A DNA stretch of 64,000 nucleotides from Acanthosepion pharaonis (lineage: Eukaryota; Mollusca; Cephalopoda; Sepiida; Sepiidae): assembly GCA_903632075.3 (NCBI GenBank), contig CAHIKZ030000957.1, forward strand, positions 1,346,501-1,410,500. Direction: 5' to 3'. Below are positions 21,721-32,589 of this stretch, one piece after another. The translations under genes and the position numbers were made by a program. Position 1 is the stretch's first letter. Each line of letters starts with the position of its first letter. The notes under the pieces were generated by a model. That model saw nothing but the letters and a program-made list of their open reading frames with translations, had not been told where the DNA came from and did not search any database.

Positions 21721-21724
21721 TGAG

Positions 21725-22429
21725 ATTTTGAAGTTCCATAAAGGAATTTGAAGTATTCAAAGTTATTAATTCAAAAATAATATTGCTATTTTCTATGCTG
21801 GAACAGAGGTGACTTTAGTTTTTATTTTTTTCGTTTTTATTTTGGTGGAGGCCCAATTATATTCACGCAAGAGCTAGTATGAAAGTCTTTTAAGCTAGTT
21901 CCAAATAAAATTGTAGATTTTATTGATTAGTTTTTTCTCAAGACCCGACATTTGTCAGAATTGAAAAATATTGATCTAGAAGTTGGCTGACATTCGGAAT
22001 TTTAGCAAAGGTACCTGGGATAATCTCTTCTTCGTAAGAAAAGTTTTTCTTACAAAAGAATATCTTTTAAATAAATAACAAACATATATATATAGTCGGT
22101 CAGAAAAATGTATGTATATTTCAAGAAAGGAAAAACGTGTCTTTCGTAGTTTTATCAAATTGCTATAACACTTTTTACGATAGTACGATATTTACTCGAC
22201 AGATGTTACTAGATTGTCTAACCTTAGACAAGAAATTGAAAATGCATATGCAGCCATCTTACTTGACATTTTGGTGAACATTGCCCAAGCAATAGTTCGC
22301 CACACTAGCAAATCTTTTGAAGGCTACCATTTTGGGCTTCTTCTGTGTTTGTCCAAAGGTAACAATCTCGCGATGTCTGAATAAATTTAATATTACAATA
22401 TCTATACAAATTCTTCCTTTCCTGGTTTG

Positions 22430-22430
<1 letters not shown>
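21725..22430. other. Flank of minisatellite, no gene
   Basis: 21725-21800 matches the flank at 25205-25285 (ttgaagttccat ... gttattaattcaaaa). The rest shows nothing I can identify. Confidence 0.5.

Positions 22431-22432
<2 letters not shown>

Positions 22433-22461
<29 letters not shown>
22433..22461. repeat. (TA)n microsatellite
   Basis: A short TA run. Confidence 0.9.
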
Positions 22462-22463
<2 letters not shown>

Positions 22464-22479
22464 CAAAGAACAAGAATTT

Positions 22480-22890
22480 CTTTTTATGTGCCGTGTCCCT
22501 TCAGGACGTAGGCGATCATGTCTATCTACCCCCCCCATCCCCCGCCTATCCTTTTAGCTCTCAATAAATTTTGTCCCTTTGCTACCTCCCTCAAGCCATG
22601 TTCTGTCATCCACTTGCCCGTCAGGTATACGTTGCTTTCCCTTGTCTCTCTTTCCCTCTATTCGATCGGTGAGTATCAGATTCTCCACCCCTTTCTTTTC
22701 TCATTACCTGTCCCAGAAATTTCATCTGAGTCTTCCTGATGTTAAGCCCCCTATCCCTTATTTGTATCCTCTCCAAAACCTCACCGTTGCTCACACGCTT
22801 GGTCCATGATATCTTTAGCCTCTGGTCCATACCCCCGGAGAGCGTACAACATTCGCTCCCGTAAAGAAGGACAGATGTCACATCATGAAT
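22480..22890 (-). pseudogene. RTE-like LINE C-terminal fragment
   Basis: The minus-strand frame reads TSVLLYGSECCTLSGGMDQRLK, then ISWTKRVSNGEVLERIQ and MKFLGQVMRKE, ending towards a W..M...L-GHG-like tail at 22480-22510. This LLYGSE-WT...R..lr-isWT-rvsNeeVL-R...r-L-FLGH--RkE order is diagnostic for the region downstream of the RT in RTE-like LINEs. Related plus-strand pieces occur at 34.5, 37.9 and 63.1 kb. It is 5'-truncated and broken. Confidence 0.85.
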
Positions 22891-23048
22891 TAATAAAGAT
22901 ATTTATTCTATTATTCATTTAAGACGAATGATTTATTATCCAAAGATGTTTGTATTTGCCTTTCTTAGAAAATCACCCCAACAATGCTTATAAAAAAGAA
23001 AAAGTAAAAAAAAAAAGGTTCAGTAATTCAGAAAATAAAAAATATATA

Positions 23049-23404
23049 CAGAGTGTCCATTAAGTTCGTGTGCATTTTATAACTTTATTTGTATTTGCGA
23101 TAGAAATAATTTGTAAAAAGGGATTAGAAAGAAGTAAATCTATGTTTTTTAAGGTTTTATTGAAATTTTATTTAAGTTTCCACATGTCCTCCATCATTAG
23201 CAATACAAAGGGTAATACGATTTTGCAGTTCACGGAAAACATTTGCCAACTGATTTACAGTAATGCATGAAATCACATTAGTTATTTTAGCTATACTTAA
23301 AACTAGGTAAATTAAACTTTATAACATTTTTTCAGATTATTTCTATCGCAAATACAAATAAAGTTATAATTTTTTTAAAGTGCACACGATTTATGGACAC
23401 CCTG
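23049..23404 (-). mobile_element. mariner-like non-autonomous element (MITE) with ~75-bp inverted ends
   Basis: The left end is cagagtgtccattaagttcg and the right end is its inverse ...gatttatggacaccctg. Both are flanked by TA (23047-48 and 23405-06), the mariner target. The inverted arms extend over aactttatttgtatttgcga and tagaaataatttg. On the minus strand the interior reads NQLANVFRELQNRITLCIAN then DGGHVE, a remnant of the C-terminal end of a transposase. Length is 356 bp. It cannot encode a transposase, so it would have been mobilised in trans. Confidence 0.88.
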
Positions 23405-24228
23405 TATATGTAGGCGTCAGTAATGTAAGGTTGGTTTCAAACTTTTGTAGATAGCAGCAAGACTTGATAATTCTGTCAAAAGTGTGGTTCGATTTTACAT
23501 TGTATCGGGATTATGAACAGGATTCCGTATTTAAATCGTTAAAAATATCATAGCTTGAGGTAAGTAATGAATGCTAAGCTACCAAAAATATTTCCCACAA
23601 AAATCATTTTCTTTTATTCTATTAATAATGAACCGGTCTGTTTAAGGGGGACCAAGCTTGCATTACTCCTGAATAAGAAAACAAATTATGCACAGATGTA
23701 CACTTACAGCTTCTTAGTAAAAATAAATCGATTTCTTTTTACCTAAATGTCTGCTGTATTTTGCCCGCCAAAAAGAAAAATATATTGTTTCAAATTTGTT
23801 ATACGTGATATCGGAAACAGACATATCCTAAATGAAACAGCGGGAAAATTGAAATCAACTCTGATTGGTGACTAAATTTTTCGCCTGAAGCAATCCTACT
23901 GTGCTACTAATAATCACAGCCGGAGACTAAAAACTAAATGCCAATAACTAATCTAAACTAAGTCTAATAACATTTATTCAAATACCAAACTTTGGAACCG
24001 AAGAAAGTTGTAAAAAAAAAGAAAACAGATAAATGAAGAAATAGAACGATAAATAATGCAATCTAATTAGAGAAAATAAATATCAAAAAATAATTTAGAC
24101 AGAAAAAAATAAAATGAACGGACTAATCGTGCGAAATATAGAATTAAGATAAGTAAATGTTTGTCACTTAGTCGAAACGTTTCATAGGCGGACCCGTCCG
24201 TACACTCGTAAGCGGTATCAGCAATTGG
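23405..24228. other. No gene recognised
   Basis: AT-rich; no exon-like or repeat structure was identified by eye. Confidence 0.4.

Positions 24229-24314
<86 letters not shown>
24229..24314. repeat. (TA)n(TG)n compound microsatellite
   Basis: A TA run (24229-24284) is followed directly by a TG run. Confidence 0.96.
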
Positions 24315-24317
<3 letters not shown>

Positions 24318-25080
24318 TGTATAGAAAATAGGAAGGAGCTGGTTAGGTAAATAATCCCTTAGTATTTTAGTTATTATTTTTAAAAAATAGTGCTCGATAC
24401 AAAAGTAGAGCATAAATATAATTATTTATTTAAAAATATGATTCCAACTCGCGACATAAGAGGTCTCATGTTTCAAAACAAGAGCCGAAAACTTCAATAT
24501 AATTATTTGAATTAAATTGAGTTAAAGTAAGCTCTGTTCCATCTTCAAGCGAAATTTTTTTTTGGAATAACGTATTTCTGAAATTTACGTGTTTTAATAA
24601 TTGAAATCAGAATTTCCATGGTAACAGCTAGGGCGAATTGTTTAAATTGGGTAGGCGTGTGTTGGGTGTTAATAATAACACTGATCTACTCAACATTGGT
24701 CCACTCATAATAAATAGGTAAAGATAACTAAATCTGGTCACGTTTGCTCTACATAGACATGTTATACCTTTTTGGAATCAGGATTATCCAGGAATTAAAA
24801 ATCTGCCCTTCATCTGGTGCTTGAAGATCCTGTATTGGGACTTGTATCTGGGTGAGGAGGGAACTGTTTATAATTCAAATTTCAAAACAACTAAAAAAAA
24901 ATGTGATATTAAAAGGTTTTATGTTTTATAGTAACACACAAAACTTTATTAATTATTTCTTTTTTGGTTTTCATTCAGTTTAACATATCTCTAAAACTAT
25001 GAATTGAGGAAATAAATTTTATTTCTTCAAAATGCCAAGTAATAAACAAGTGAGAGATGTTCGTTTTAAAATTCCACGGA
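24315..25080. other. No gene recognised
   Basis: AT-rich sequence; nothing could be assigned. Confidence 0.4.
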
Positions 25081-25089
25081 TTTGGGGCT

Positions 25090-25290
25090 TTGAAGAACTC
25101 AATTCTCAACCTGAATTAGAATTTCGTCCCAATTCGGACTTTCGGCCTAAATTGAGCTTTTGGCCAGAATTATACTTATAGCCCGAATTACAGTTAAAAT
25201 TGAGGTTTTGAAGTTCCATGTATTGAACTGAGGAAATCAAAGTTATTTTTTCAAAATCATCATTGCTGTTTTCTAAATTGGCCGAATGGT
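25090..25290 (+). repeat. Single-copy relative of the 54-bp minisatellite and its flank
   Basis: 'gaattagaatttcgtccc', 'ggcctaaattgagcttttgg' and 'cttatagcccgaattacagtt' are followed by the same flank as 21705-21800. It represents an unexpanded or contracted version of the same locus type. Confidence 0.75.
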
Positions 25291-25334
25291 CCTTCAATTT
25301 TATACTTTGACGCGGATGTAGATTATCATTATTA

Positions 25335-25640
25335 TTATTATAGTTCACACGCAAGTACATAGTCTCCATTATTTTCAACAATTGTAACCAATCGGGCTAC
25401 AAGTTTGCTGATGCCATTTTCATAAAAACTTCGCGTTTTTGTTTGAAGAAGTTTGGTGAGGTAGTTTTCGATTGACTGTACGAAGTCATATTGTTCTGCA
25501 TTTTAATGGTCCTATAGAGATAACGAGAAATGAAAATCCGATATAGACAAGTTGTTGCTGTGGAAAAATCGGCTGTTTTTCTTGAAGCCAAGTCTCTTCA
25601 AATGGCGAAAGGCTGTTTAGATATCGATTTTCAAATTATC
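25335..25640 (-). pseudogene. mariner-type transposase C-terminal fragment
   Basis: Combining minus-strand frames gives DFVQSIENYLT, then KTRSFYENGISKLVARLVTI and VENNGDYV. This is the E-(v/i)-x-x-L--FF---FY-xGI-kL-xRW---v-xnGxY end of mariner transposases (RW replaced by RL). The rest of the element is missing and the frame is broken. It faces the plus-strand mariner fragments that begin at 25.77 kb. Confidence 0.75.
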
Positions 25641-25689
25641 TGCATGTTTTTGACGAGGGTAAGCAGAAACATCGATGTCTTAATTGCTA

Positions 25690-25770
25690 GCGTTCACAGC
25701 CCCTGATCCCTGATCCGGGGTGGTAACACCTGTTAGGGTCCCAGCTATGGGCATATAGTTGAAACTTGTA
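25690..25770. repeat. 'ggtggtaacacctgttagggtcccagct' dispersed repeat
   Basis: The block ccctgatccggggtggtaac...tagggtcccagctatggg is also found at about 56780-56830. At 56 kb this block sits near copies of the 30-bp satellite unit. No coding content. Confidence 0.65.
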
Positions 25771-25771
25771 G

Positions 25772-25870
25772 CACGATGGGAGACAATTGTTGAAAATAAT
25801 GGAGACTATGTACTTGACTAATAAATTCTTTTTTGTGAGTGTGTGAAACCTTACGTTATTCATTTGCAAG
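25772..25870 (+). pseudogene. mariner C-terminal end fragment
   Basis: It reads RWETIVENNGDYVLD then stop, the terminal RW--vi--nG-Y motif of mariner transposases. Only the last few dozen residues remain. Confidence 0.7.
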
Positions 25871-25924
25871 TCAGACTTTGGTGAATGTTGATGTCATGTC
25901 CACAAATGAATGCCTTAAAGACGG

Positions 25925-25995
25925 GGGATGAAAAGTTGCACTTTCACCATATTATGCTTGATGAATTTTGAAAAGGCATAAGCGTGTGAACTGCG

Positions 25996-26035
<40 letters not shown>

Positions 26036-26500
26036 CAATATTCAGAAGGTTTATTTGAATCATGCTCCAGCTTCAGACAGTCAAAAAGTGGTTTGGCAGA
26101 TTTTGTTTGGTGATTTTAACCTAAATGATCAACCCTGCTCTGAGCAACATTCCGATATCAATGAAGAAGCTCTGCTTACCATCATGGATAATCAAAGATT
26201 TTAAAGAAAGATTACTAAGAGTTTAATAAACAAAATCTCAAATATCTGAAATGGGAAACCCTCCAGCACTCACTGTATTCTTCTGACTTGGTTCCTTTGA
26301 ATTTTCATTTGTTTTGGTCTCTACAGAACAATTTAAAGGACAAAAATATTGACTCTGTATAGTCAGTCAAAAACTACCTAACAACCTTCCAATAAAAAAC
26401 ACAGTTTCTATGAAAATGGCATCGATCAAGCTTTTAGAATGATGGCAGACAATTGTTAATAACAATAGAAACTATGTACTTGACTAATAAATGTTGTTTT
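25925..26500 (+). pseudogene. mariner-type transposase, internally deleted, third acid lost
   Basis: It begins with LHFHHIMLDEF (start of the N-terminal HTH). After an (AAT)n expansion (25998-26030) the frame continues with DSQKVVWQILFGDFNLNDQP and SEQHSDINEEAL, the GDF-L-D-pRsGRPse-de- linker. After stops, SSDLVPLNFHLFWSLQN follows, corresponding to YSPDLAPSDYHLFRSLQN. The catalytic Asp of the DD34D triad is Asn here (codon 26300-26302). The middle, with the first two acids, is deleted or unrecognisable. It ends with WW-RQLL-NNR-YV-like residues. Confidence 0.85.
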
Positions 26501-26504
26501 TCGG

Positions 26505-27325
26505 TATGTAAAATTTTGTTTTTAATTTTCTAATCAGGCACGGTAAATAAAAATTAATTTATTAAGCTATGAAAAATGACCATCATGTTTCCACTCATGA
26601 AAGTATTTTTTTTTATCCTCCTGATTACTCTGTGAAGCTTTTGTGCGTCATTGAGTTTTTGAAAAGCATAATGATCTCTCGAAATCAAGGTAAAATAAAG
26701 ACGAATAGATACGTTTCTTTTGCCGCGGGATGTGCACACTTGTGCATCTTAGGCAATACCCAAATTGTCAGAAGACGCACATGTGCATCGTGTGACATTA
26801 AACACGTTAAATTCCGTTTCATGTAAACAACAATTTCTTACCATAATTTCCCTGACGAATTCAGTAAGGCTGATCATCAATTCTTGTGTGGAAGGATGAA
26901 ATTGCGAAGGATGACATGCTTGAAGTCAGATTAGTGTGAATGCACGGGAGACTCGGGGTGAGTCTTATTATCTTTTGTGTTGAGTAATATTGCTTAACGA
27001 TAAGTTTTGAGATCATCCATTTCGAGGTGATTCGCTTGGAATTTTGCAAAGGCACGAATAAGAATGAACTTCTTTTCTTTGAATGTTTTGTAGTAAGTCT
27101 TGCGGATGATATAGCATAACAGTTGTCACCTCTGGTAAAAATCGCTGTTCGAACGCAGACATAAAACTCCAGTGTTACACGTGCTGGTTTTCAAACAAAA
27201 TGGACTGCTCTCACCTTGGAAGATTGTCAAAATGCAATCAGAATTACTTTTATTCCATTTCTTTCTCATGTAATCAATCTAAAATAAACAAAATATATAT
27301 ATGGTTTGTATAAATATTGAATACC
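26505..27325. other. No gene recognised
   Basis: Open frames at 26554-26826 lack any motif and overlap on opposite strands. I find nothing else. Confidence 0.4.
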
Positions 27326-27329
27326 CTTA

Positions 27330-27665
27330 AATTAAGCTATAGTTGTGCGGATAACCTAGAGAAAATAATTAAGAAACATAACAACAGAGTCTTTAACAAG
27401 TATAGGGACACAAAAACTTGACTACTCACCAAGTTGCAAGTAGAACAAATAAGTATAATGACATGAATAACAACTTGTGCAATTGTAGGAATCCAAATAA
27501 TTGTCCATTACAGAATAATTGTTTGACTAGTTCTCTAGTTTATCTTAATACAATCTCTACACTAAAAAACCCAAATATTAAATCATTTTACATTGGTAGC
27601 ACTATCAATTCTACATTCAACACCTTCATTTGATAAGACATCAGAAGTGTTGAAACAAAATGGCT
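27330..27665 (+). pseudogene. Penelope-like element: Cys motif and start of GIY-YIG domain
   Basis: The plus-strand frame from 27418 reads NNNLCNCRNPNNCPLQNNCL, then SSLVYLNTIS and KSFYIGSTINS. The CNCR-x-x-x-x-CPL-x-x-x-C cluster just before the (I)VY...YIGST core is characteristic of Penelope-like elements (compare the fragment at 63.75 kb). A frameshift near 27620 ends the domain before the catalytic Arg/Glu. RT sequence is not recognisable upstream beyond a short IIKKHNNRVFNKYRDTK piece. Confidence 0.82.
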
Positions 27666-27737
27666 ATTTTTGTAGTGATTTTATACCATATTTATGTTAT
27701 ATTTTTTTAATAAATCATTATATATATATATTCAAAC

Positions 27738-27863
27738 AGGTTTCGCCAAATAATTTAAACATATCATGTCATTTAGTTTTCGTTGTGATCCTTTCAAGTT
27801 CATGTATTAATTTTTTGGTAGATTTAGAAAATTGAGTAAGAAAAATACGAAAATTTTTTTTTG
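27738..27863 (+). repeat. Left arm of ~124-bp inverted repeat
   Basis: The segment 'tttcgccaaataatttaaac' ... 'gaaaattgagtaagaaaaat' is matched in reverse complement by 28212-28335 with a few differences. It follows the Penelope-like coding fragment directly, suggesting terminal sequences of that element. Confidence 0.85.
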
Positions 27864-27877
27864 AATAGTTTTAATTT

Positions 27878-27921
27878 TCCCAAGTAGTTTCAATCGCATC
27901 TGGCCACCATCTTCAGGGGAT
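27878..27921 (-). ncRNA. Hammerhead-like motif (weak)
   Basis: Minus strand: tccc-CTGAAGA- ... -GAAA-ctact-t-ggga. The CTGANGA and GAAA cores are intact, stem I can form 4 bp (TCCC/GGGA), but stem II is poor. It sits at the end of the Penelope-like repeat. Activity is unlikely without a better stem II. Confidence 0.3.
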
Positions 27922-28211
27922 TAAGTCGTCTGTGAGTATGTATATGTGTTTTTGTGAATTTAAAACATTTCTAGTGTTCAATTTTATTTTACTGCTTATG
28001 CAGTGTTCTAGATTTCAAAATTCACGTGCTCTTTCGTGTTTTTTTTCATTGTAAGGGGAGTAAATTTTTGTTTTGCTCATACGTATATAGTTTTTTTTCA
28101 TAAACATTTAAGGATTTTGTTGTTACGCTCATAGTTGAATTTATTTATTTTGAACTTTAATTCTCTTATATAAAGGGCTTCATGGATGTTTACTTTAGAA
28201 AATAAAAAAAA

Positions 28212-28335
28212 TATTCGAAAGAAAATTTTGGTATTTTTCTTACTCAGTTTTCTAAATCTACCAAAAAATTAATCAGCAAAAGGATCACAACGAAAACGAA
28301 TCAACATGATATATCTAAATTATTTGGCCAAGCCT
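28212..28335 (-). repeat. Right arm of ~124-bp inverted repeat
   Basis: This is the inverse of 27738-27863. About 350 bp separates the arms. Confidence 0.85.
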
Positions 28336-28382
28336 GTGTAAATGAAAATATGCTGCCTAAATATACCCAATATATATATATT

Positions 28383-28786
28383 GTAATGGATAGCGGCTTA
28401 GATTGAGGAATCAGAGAGCCGCGTTCGAATTCTAGTCGAATCCATTACATTCACTTACGTGAATGTACCTTGGGAAAGGTGTGAATCCTGTTCCTCTCCC
28501 TCCAGCTATGGGTAAAAAAGCAGGACAGACTGGGTACTATAGCCTTGGATGGCAACTGGTCTAGGAGAAGGACAACTCTGAATTCAAAACCTGCGGAGGG
28601 TCGTTTGGGGACCTTGTGGCACGTAGTGCACCAGGTCTCTGTATTCGGCCCTTCAAAAAGTGTGGTTGGTCCTGCACGAAGCCTTCACCACTATAATGAA
28701 ATCTCATGTGCTGTTGTCAGGCTGTGAGTTTCCTACGAACTGATCTCTTTGACCCTCATACGTCGAATTCGACGGGAGAGTCGAGA

Positions 28787-28787
<1 letters not shown>
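28383..28787 (+). mobile_element. tRNA-derived SINE, near full length (~400 bp)
   Basis: The tRNA-like head has gtaatggatagcggcttag and the box B gcgttcgaattctag. It is followed by the family body (cattcacttacgtgaatg, cctccagctatgggta, ctatagccttggatggcaac, ctgcggagggtcgtttgggg) and ends at a (TA)n tract (28788-28834). Other copies lie at 48.36-48.69, 51.0-51.2, 54.37-54.52 (minus) and 59.57-59.77 kb. Confidence 0.85.

Positions 28788-28834
<47 letters not shown>
28788..28834. repeat. (TA)n microsatellite
   Basis: A TA run lies at the SINE 3' end and is followed by a hammerhead-like module on the minus strand. Confidence 0.96.
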
Positions 28835-28837
<3 letters not shown>

Positions 28838-28909
28838 AAATTATTTCCGATATAACTAAAATATATCTGTAAAAGGACAACGTGAATAAAGACAAAAGGA
28901 AAACTTATC

Positions 28910-28953
28910 TTAGCCGACACGTTTCGTCCTCTGATGGACTTTATCAAGGCAAA
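28910..28953 (-). ncRNA. Hammerhead-ribozyme-like module
   Basis: Minus strand order: tttgcc (stem I 5'), TTGATAA-a, GTCC-loop-GGAC (stem II), GAA, ACGTGT (minimal stem III), C (cleavage-site position), ggctaa (stem I 3'). Stem I pairs at five of six positions. The core departs from CUGANGA at C3 and G8, so this copy is probably inactive. It resembles 39489-39529. Confidence 0.45.
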
Positions 28954-29349
28954 TGTAAGGATTTTGCTTAGCAACTGGTATTTATAAACAAAAGTAAAAA
29001 TCTTACTTTTTCAAAATTTTTTAATTCAAGAGACGCTCGTAAATATTTATTGTCCAATAAAGTAAAGCGACTCAATGATTTTGTTGAAGTTTTTATGCAA
29101 TTATAATTTTTACATAGGATGGAGTTATGTATTACATATATTTGAAATAACAAGATGTTATGAATTTAAGTGTTTTCTTTAACATTTTTTTAACATTTTC
29201 ATAGTCTTGTATGTTGGCTTGGAAAAGGAGTAATTCTTTCAGAAATAGAGATATTGGAAAAAATCCAGTGTGCAGTTTTATATTTTGATATGATTCGATA
29301 ACAGCATGGTCGAGGATTTTCCGTCTAAATACATTACTTAAGGTTTTAA

Positions 29350-29640
29350 TAAGTGTGACATTCTTTAGATCAAAATTATAGGTGAATTAATTTCTATGTA
29401 TAAATAATGCATTTAATAAACTGTTGTGTATTAAGTTAATTTTTATGTTCATGATACGATTTTTAAACAATTTCTGCAAGTCTCCCCAATGTATTGTGAG
29501 CAGCATTTGTGGCAATTATAGGCATGCGCTTAAGAATCATTATTGTTATGGGTATTTTTGAGATATATCCATAATAGTTTTAGATGTGGTTGTAGTTATT
29601 ATAATATTGTTTAGATTGGATAAATTGTTTTGGATAGTAG
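29350..29640 (-). pseudogene. Penelope-like GIY-YIG fragment
   Basis: Minus strand: AYNCHKCCSQYIGETCRNCLK then, after a frameshift, LKNRIMNIKINLIHN. A CxxC followed by QYIGET-R is the core of the GIY-YIG nuclease in these elements, and the downstream KxRixxHxxxI region carries the catalytic basic residues. Short and broken. Confidence 0.75.
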
Positions 29641-29689
29641 ATGTTAAGGAGTTAGTAGTTAGTGTTACAAGTATTTTCACGGCAACTGT

Positions 29690-30110
29690 TCCGACGAGCT
29701 ACTTTCGCTGTCTCCCAAACTACACTAATTTAAGCGGGCTACCAAGCTGACGTCTAGGGCACACACTTTCACTGTTGAAATGTAACCGTCTCTTCTACTC
29801 AAACAGCTTCTTCTCCCGCACTTCCCGTCTGTGGAACTCCCTTCCCCTTACTTGCTTCCCCGATGTCTATAATCTTCAAATATTCAAGTGCAATGTCAAT
29901 CAAACATCTATCACTCTGAGCTTGTTCCCCATCCTTCTCTATATCCTTTCCTCAAACACGCCTCTTTACTCCGTAACCCCTTGCGTGCTAGTGTCACTAC
30001 CGCCTTGCTTGGCGTGAACTGCTTAAAAATCTAGTTAAAAATATCTAGTCTTTTATCATTGTTAATAATGTTATTATCTTTTTTTGGTTGTATGTTTTGT
30101 ATGCCTTTCT
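29690..30110 (+). pseudogene. LINE C-terminal fragment with WNSLP box
   Basis: It reads DELLSLSPKLH early, then CNRLFYSNSFFSRTSRLWNS directly followed by LPLTCFPDVYNLQIFKCNVN. This is the SFFpRT--LWNSLP-----YnL--FK--vn ending of jockey/CR1-like LINE RT proteins. The 3' untranslated tail follows. It is closely related to copies at 37.45 (plus) and 0.8, 33.7, 40.1, 59.4 kb (minus). Confidence 0.85.
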
Positions 30111-30210
30111 CTTAGCATTGCGGATGAAATAAGAATATTGGAGGTTTTAAAAGTAGTTTTCTATAATTCTTCATCAGGCAAAATAACCATAACAATAAAT
30201 CCCCCTGCTT

Positions 30211-30960
30211 ATGACGATAAACTGCATCTGCGTCCTGGGTAAGACGATAAACTGCATCCTCGTCCAGGGTAAGACGATAAACTCCGTCCGCGTCCTGGGT
30301 ATGACGATAAACTGCGTCCACGTCCTGGGTAAGATGATAAACTGCATCCGCGTCCTGGGTATGACGATAAATTACGTCCGCGTCCTGGGTATGACGATAA
30401 ACTGCATCCGCGTCCTGGGTAAGACGATAAACTGCATCCGCGTCCTGAGTAAGACGATAAACTACGTCCGCGTCCTGGGTATGACGATAAACTGCATCCG
30501 CGTCCTGGGTAAGACGATAAACTGCATCCGCGTCCTGAGTAAGACGATAAACTACGTCCGCGTCCTGGGTATGAAGATAAACTGCATCCGCGTCCTGGGT
30601 AAGACGATAAACTGCGTCTGTGTGCAGGGTAAGACGATAAACTACGTCCGCGTCCTGGGTATGACGATAAACTGCATCCGCGTCCTGGGTAAGACGATAA
30701 ACTGCATCCGCGTCCTGGGTATGACGATAAACTGCATCCGCGTCCTGAGTAAGACGATAAACAACGTCCGCGTCCTGGGTATGACGATAAACTGCATCCG
30801 CGTCCTGGGTAAGACGATAAACTGCATCCGCGTACTGGGTATGACGATAAACTGCATTCGCGTCCTGGGTAAGACGATAAACTACGTCCGCGTCCTGGGT
30901 ATGACGATAAACTGCGTCCGCGTCCTGGATGAGACGATAAACAACGTCCAACAGGATGGT
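30211..30960. repeat. 30-bp minisatellite, exactly 25 units, with higher-order pattern
   Basis: The unit is (atg/aag)acgataaactg catccgcgtcctgggt with no length variation across 750 bp. Variants form an ABC trimer (atg..gcatcc..gggt; aag..gcatcc..gagt; aag..acgtcc..gggt), clearest at 30391-30570, and a looser four-unit pattern after 30630. Because 30 is divisible by three and few stops fall in the unit, long frames (about 250-280 codons) are open on both strands; their overlap shows they reflect the repeat, not genes. Single units of the same sequence occur at 56.68, 56.90-56.96, 58.37 and 60.81 kb. Confidence 0.97.
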
Positions 30961-32030
30961 CTCTGATAATACGTTTTTGAAAAAATAACATTACCAGCTA
31001 TACATTTTTGAGGAAAAATATATTAACAGAAATAGATTTTTGACCAAACAAAAATATTAGTAGGAAAAAAAAAATGTTGTCGGCATTAAATGACCCATTG
31101 AGGTTGATATGACGAAAAACAAAACAAAACAAATATAAAAATTATGAACTTCTTAAATTCAGCTTGATAAATTTCATAAAAAAAAACAAAATGCGTCGAC
31201 TAAGAGAAATTTTCCTTATGCCTTCATATTTAATATGGAAATGAATTTAAAAAAAAACAAGAACTTGTAGATCTTTAGTTGACCCATGTCCTTTGTGCAT
31301 ACATGAACATTTATATATTATTAAGTTTCTGAGAAATGAAAAATTATTAAATAAAAGAAATGAAATAGCGGTTTTTTCTATACATTGTATCATATTTTCC
31401 TTAAAAAACAATTAATTACAAAAAATAATAATTTACATATTGATATCTATTATTTCATCATAAATAAAATAATTTATAAATGCGTCATTAAATTACAATA
31501 TATTTTATAATACCATATATAATCTACTAGTAAATAAAATAAATATAGTATTTTAAATCTTTATAATAAATATGAAAATACAAATAATATAACTTACGCA
31601 AACTCCTTTTTTATATAAAAATCCATTTTCGGCAATCTTTTGGTTTCAGTTTAACACCTGATTTGTCATATAAAACCAATGTAATGTCATAAGGTTAATA
31701 ACCGGGTTTAATTTTATAAAACCTCTTCCCTTTCAGGCTAATACCTTCAACCATCCCTTTACCATTAACTCGGCCATTTCGTCTGACTGAAACATCGAAA
31801 TTCTGTATCAATTTTTCAAATTTCTAATTCAGACACGAACACGTTCTGTACACCAGGGATGTATAAGATTAACGTATACCCCCTCCCCATATGAGATAAT
31901 TTTTGATTTTTGTGTGTAATTTACGTGCTCTGTTATAATAAATACATTGAGCTCTTTTTATGGATGAGTCTTAATATTTTCTATTACTAGGATCTACTTA
32001 GATTATATACCAACGGATTTATTACCTGCA
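30961..32030. other. AT-rich sequence, one hairpin-repeat copy
   Basis: At 31080-31125 there is an inverted copy of the CGGCATATCAACC repeat (cggcattaaatgacccattg...gatatgacg). The rest is very AT-rich with no recognisable gene. Confidence 0.6.

Positions 32031-32092
<62 letters not shown>
32031..32092. repeat. (TA)n microsatellite
   Basis: A TA run of about 60 bp. Confidence 0.96.
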
Positions 32093-32094
<2 letters not shown>

Positions 32095-32225
32095 CAATGA
32101 ATCCTTCATACAAAAAGTAGATTAGTAAAGTTAATGATATAAAATGGCGAAATCCTTTTTAAAGGTGCATTAACCTACAAATCACTCGATGAATGTTATG
32201 GTCCTTGTTTTTAAAATTATAAACT

Positions 32226-32268
32226 TCGCAAGTACTTTCAACTCTACATTCAGTCATCCTCAGGCATG
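32226..32268 (-). ncRNA. Hammerhead-like motif (weak)
   Basis: Minus strand: atgc-CTGAGGA-t-gact-loop-agtt-GAA-agtact-t-gcg. The core is good, stem II is 4 bp with one G-U, stem III is the palindrome AGTACT, stem I only 3 bp. It is preceded on the plus strand by a (TA)n tract about 130 bp away. Confidence 0.35.
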
Positions 32269-32393
32269 GAAATTATTTGTTTTTGGTAAAAATCAGGTAG
32301 CATCTGAGACGAATGTATCAATGATTCATTGTAATATAAATTGGACAGCACTACATATTTGATATATATATATAAATTGGACAGCACTACATT

Positions 32394-32585
<192 letters not shown>

Positions 32586-32589
32586 TGTG

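Noticed and set aside
30112..30991. Three long open frames (279, 260 and 251 codons) over the 30-bp array as protein genes
   Set aside because: They overlap on both strands and in several frames; all are explained by a 30-bp unit with few stops. No start context, splice sites or family match.
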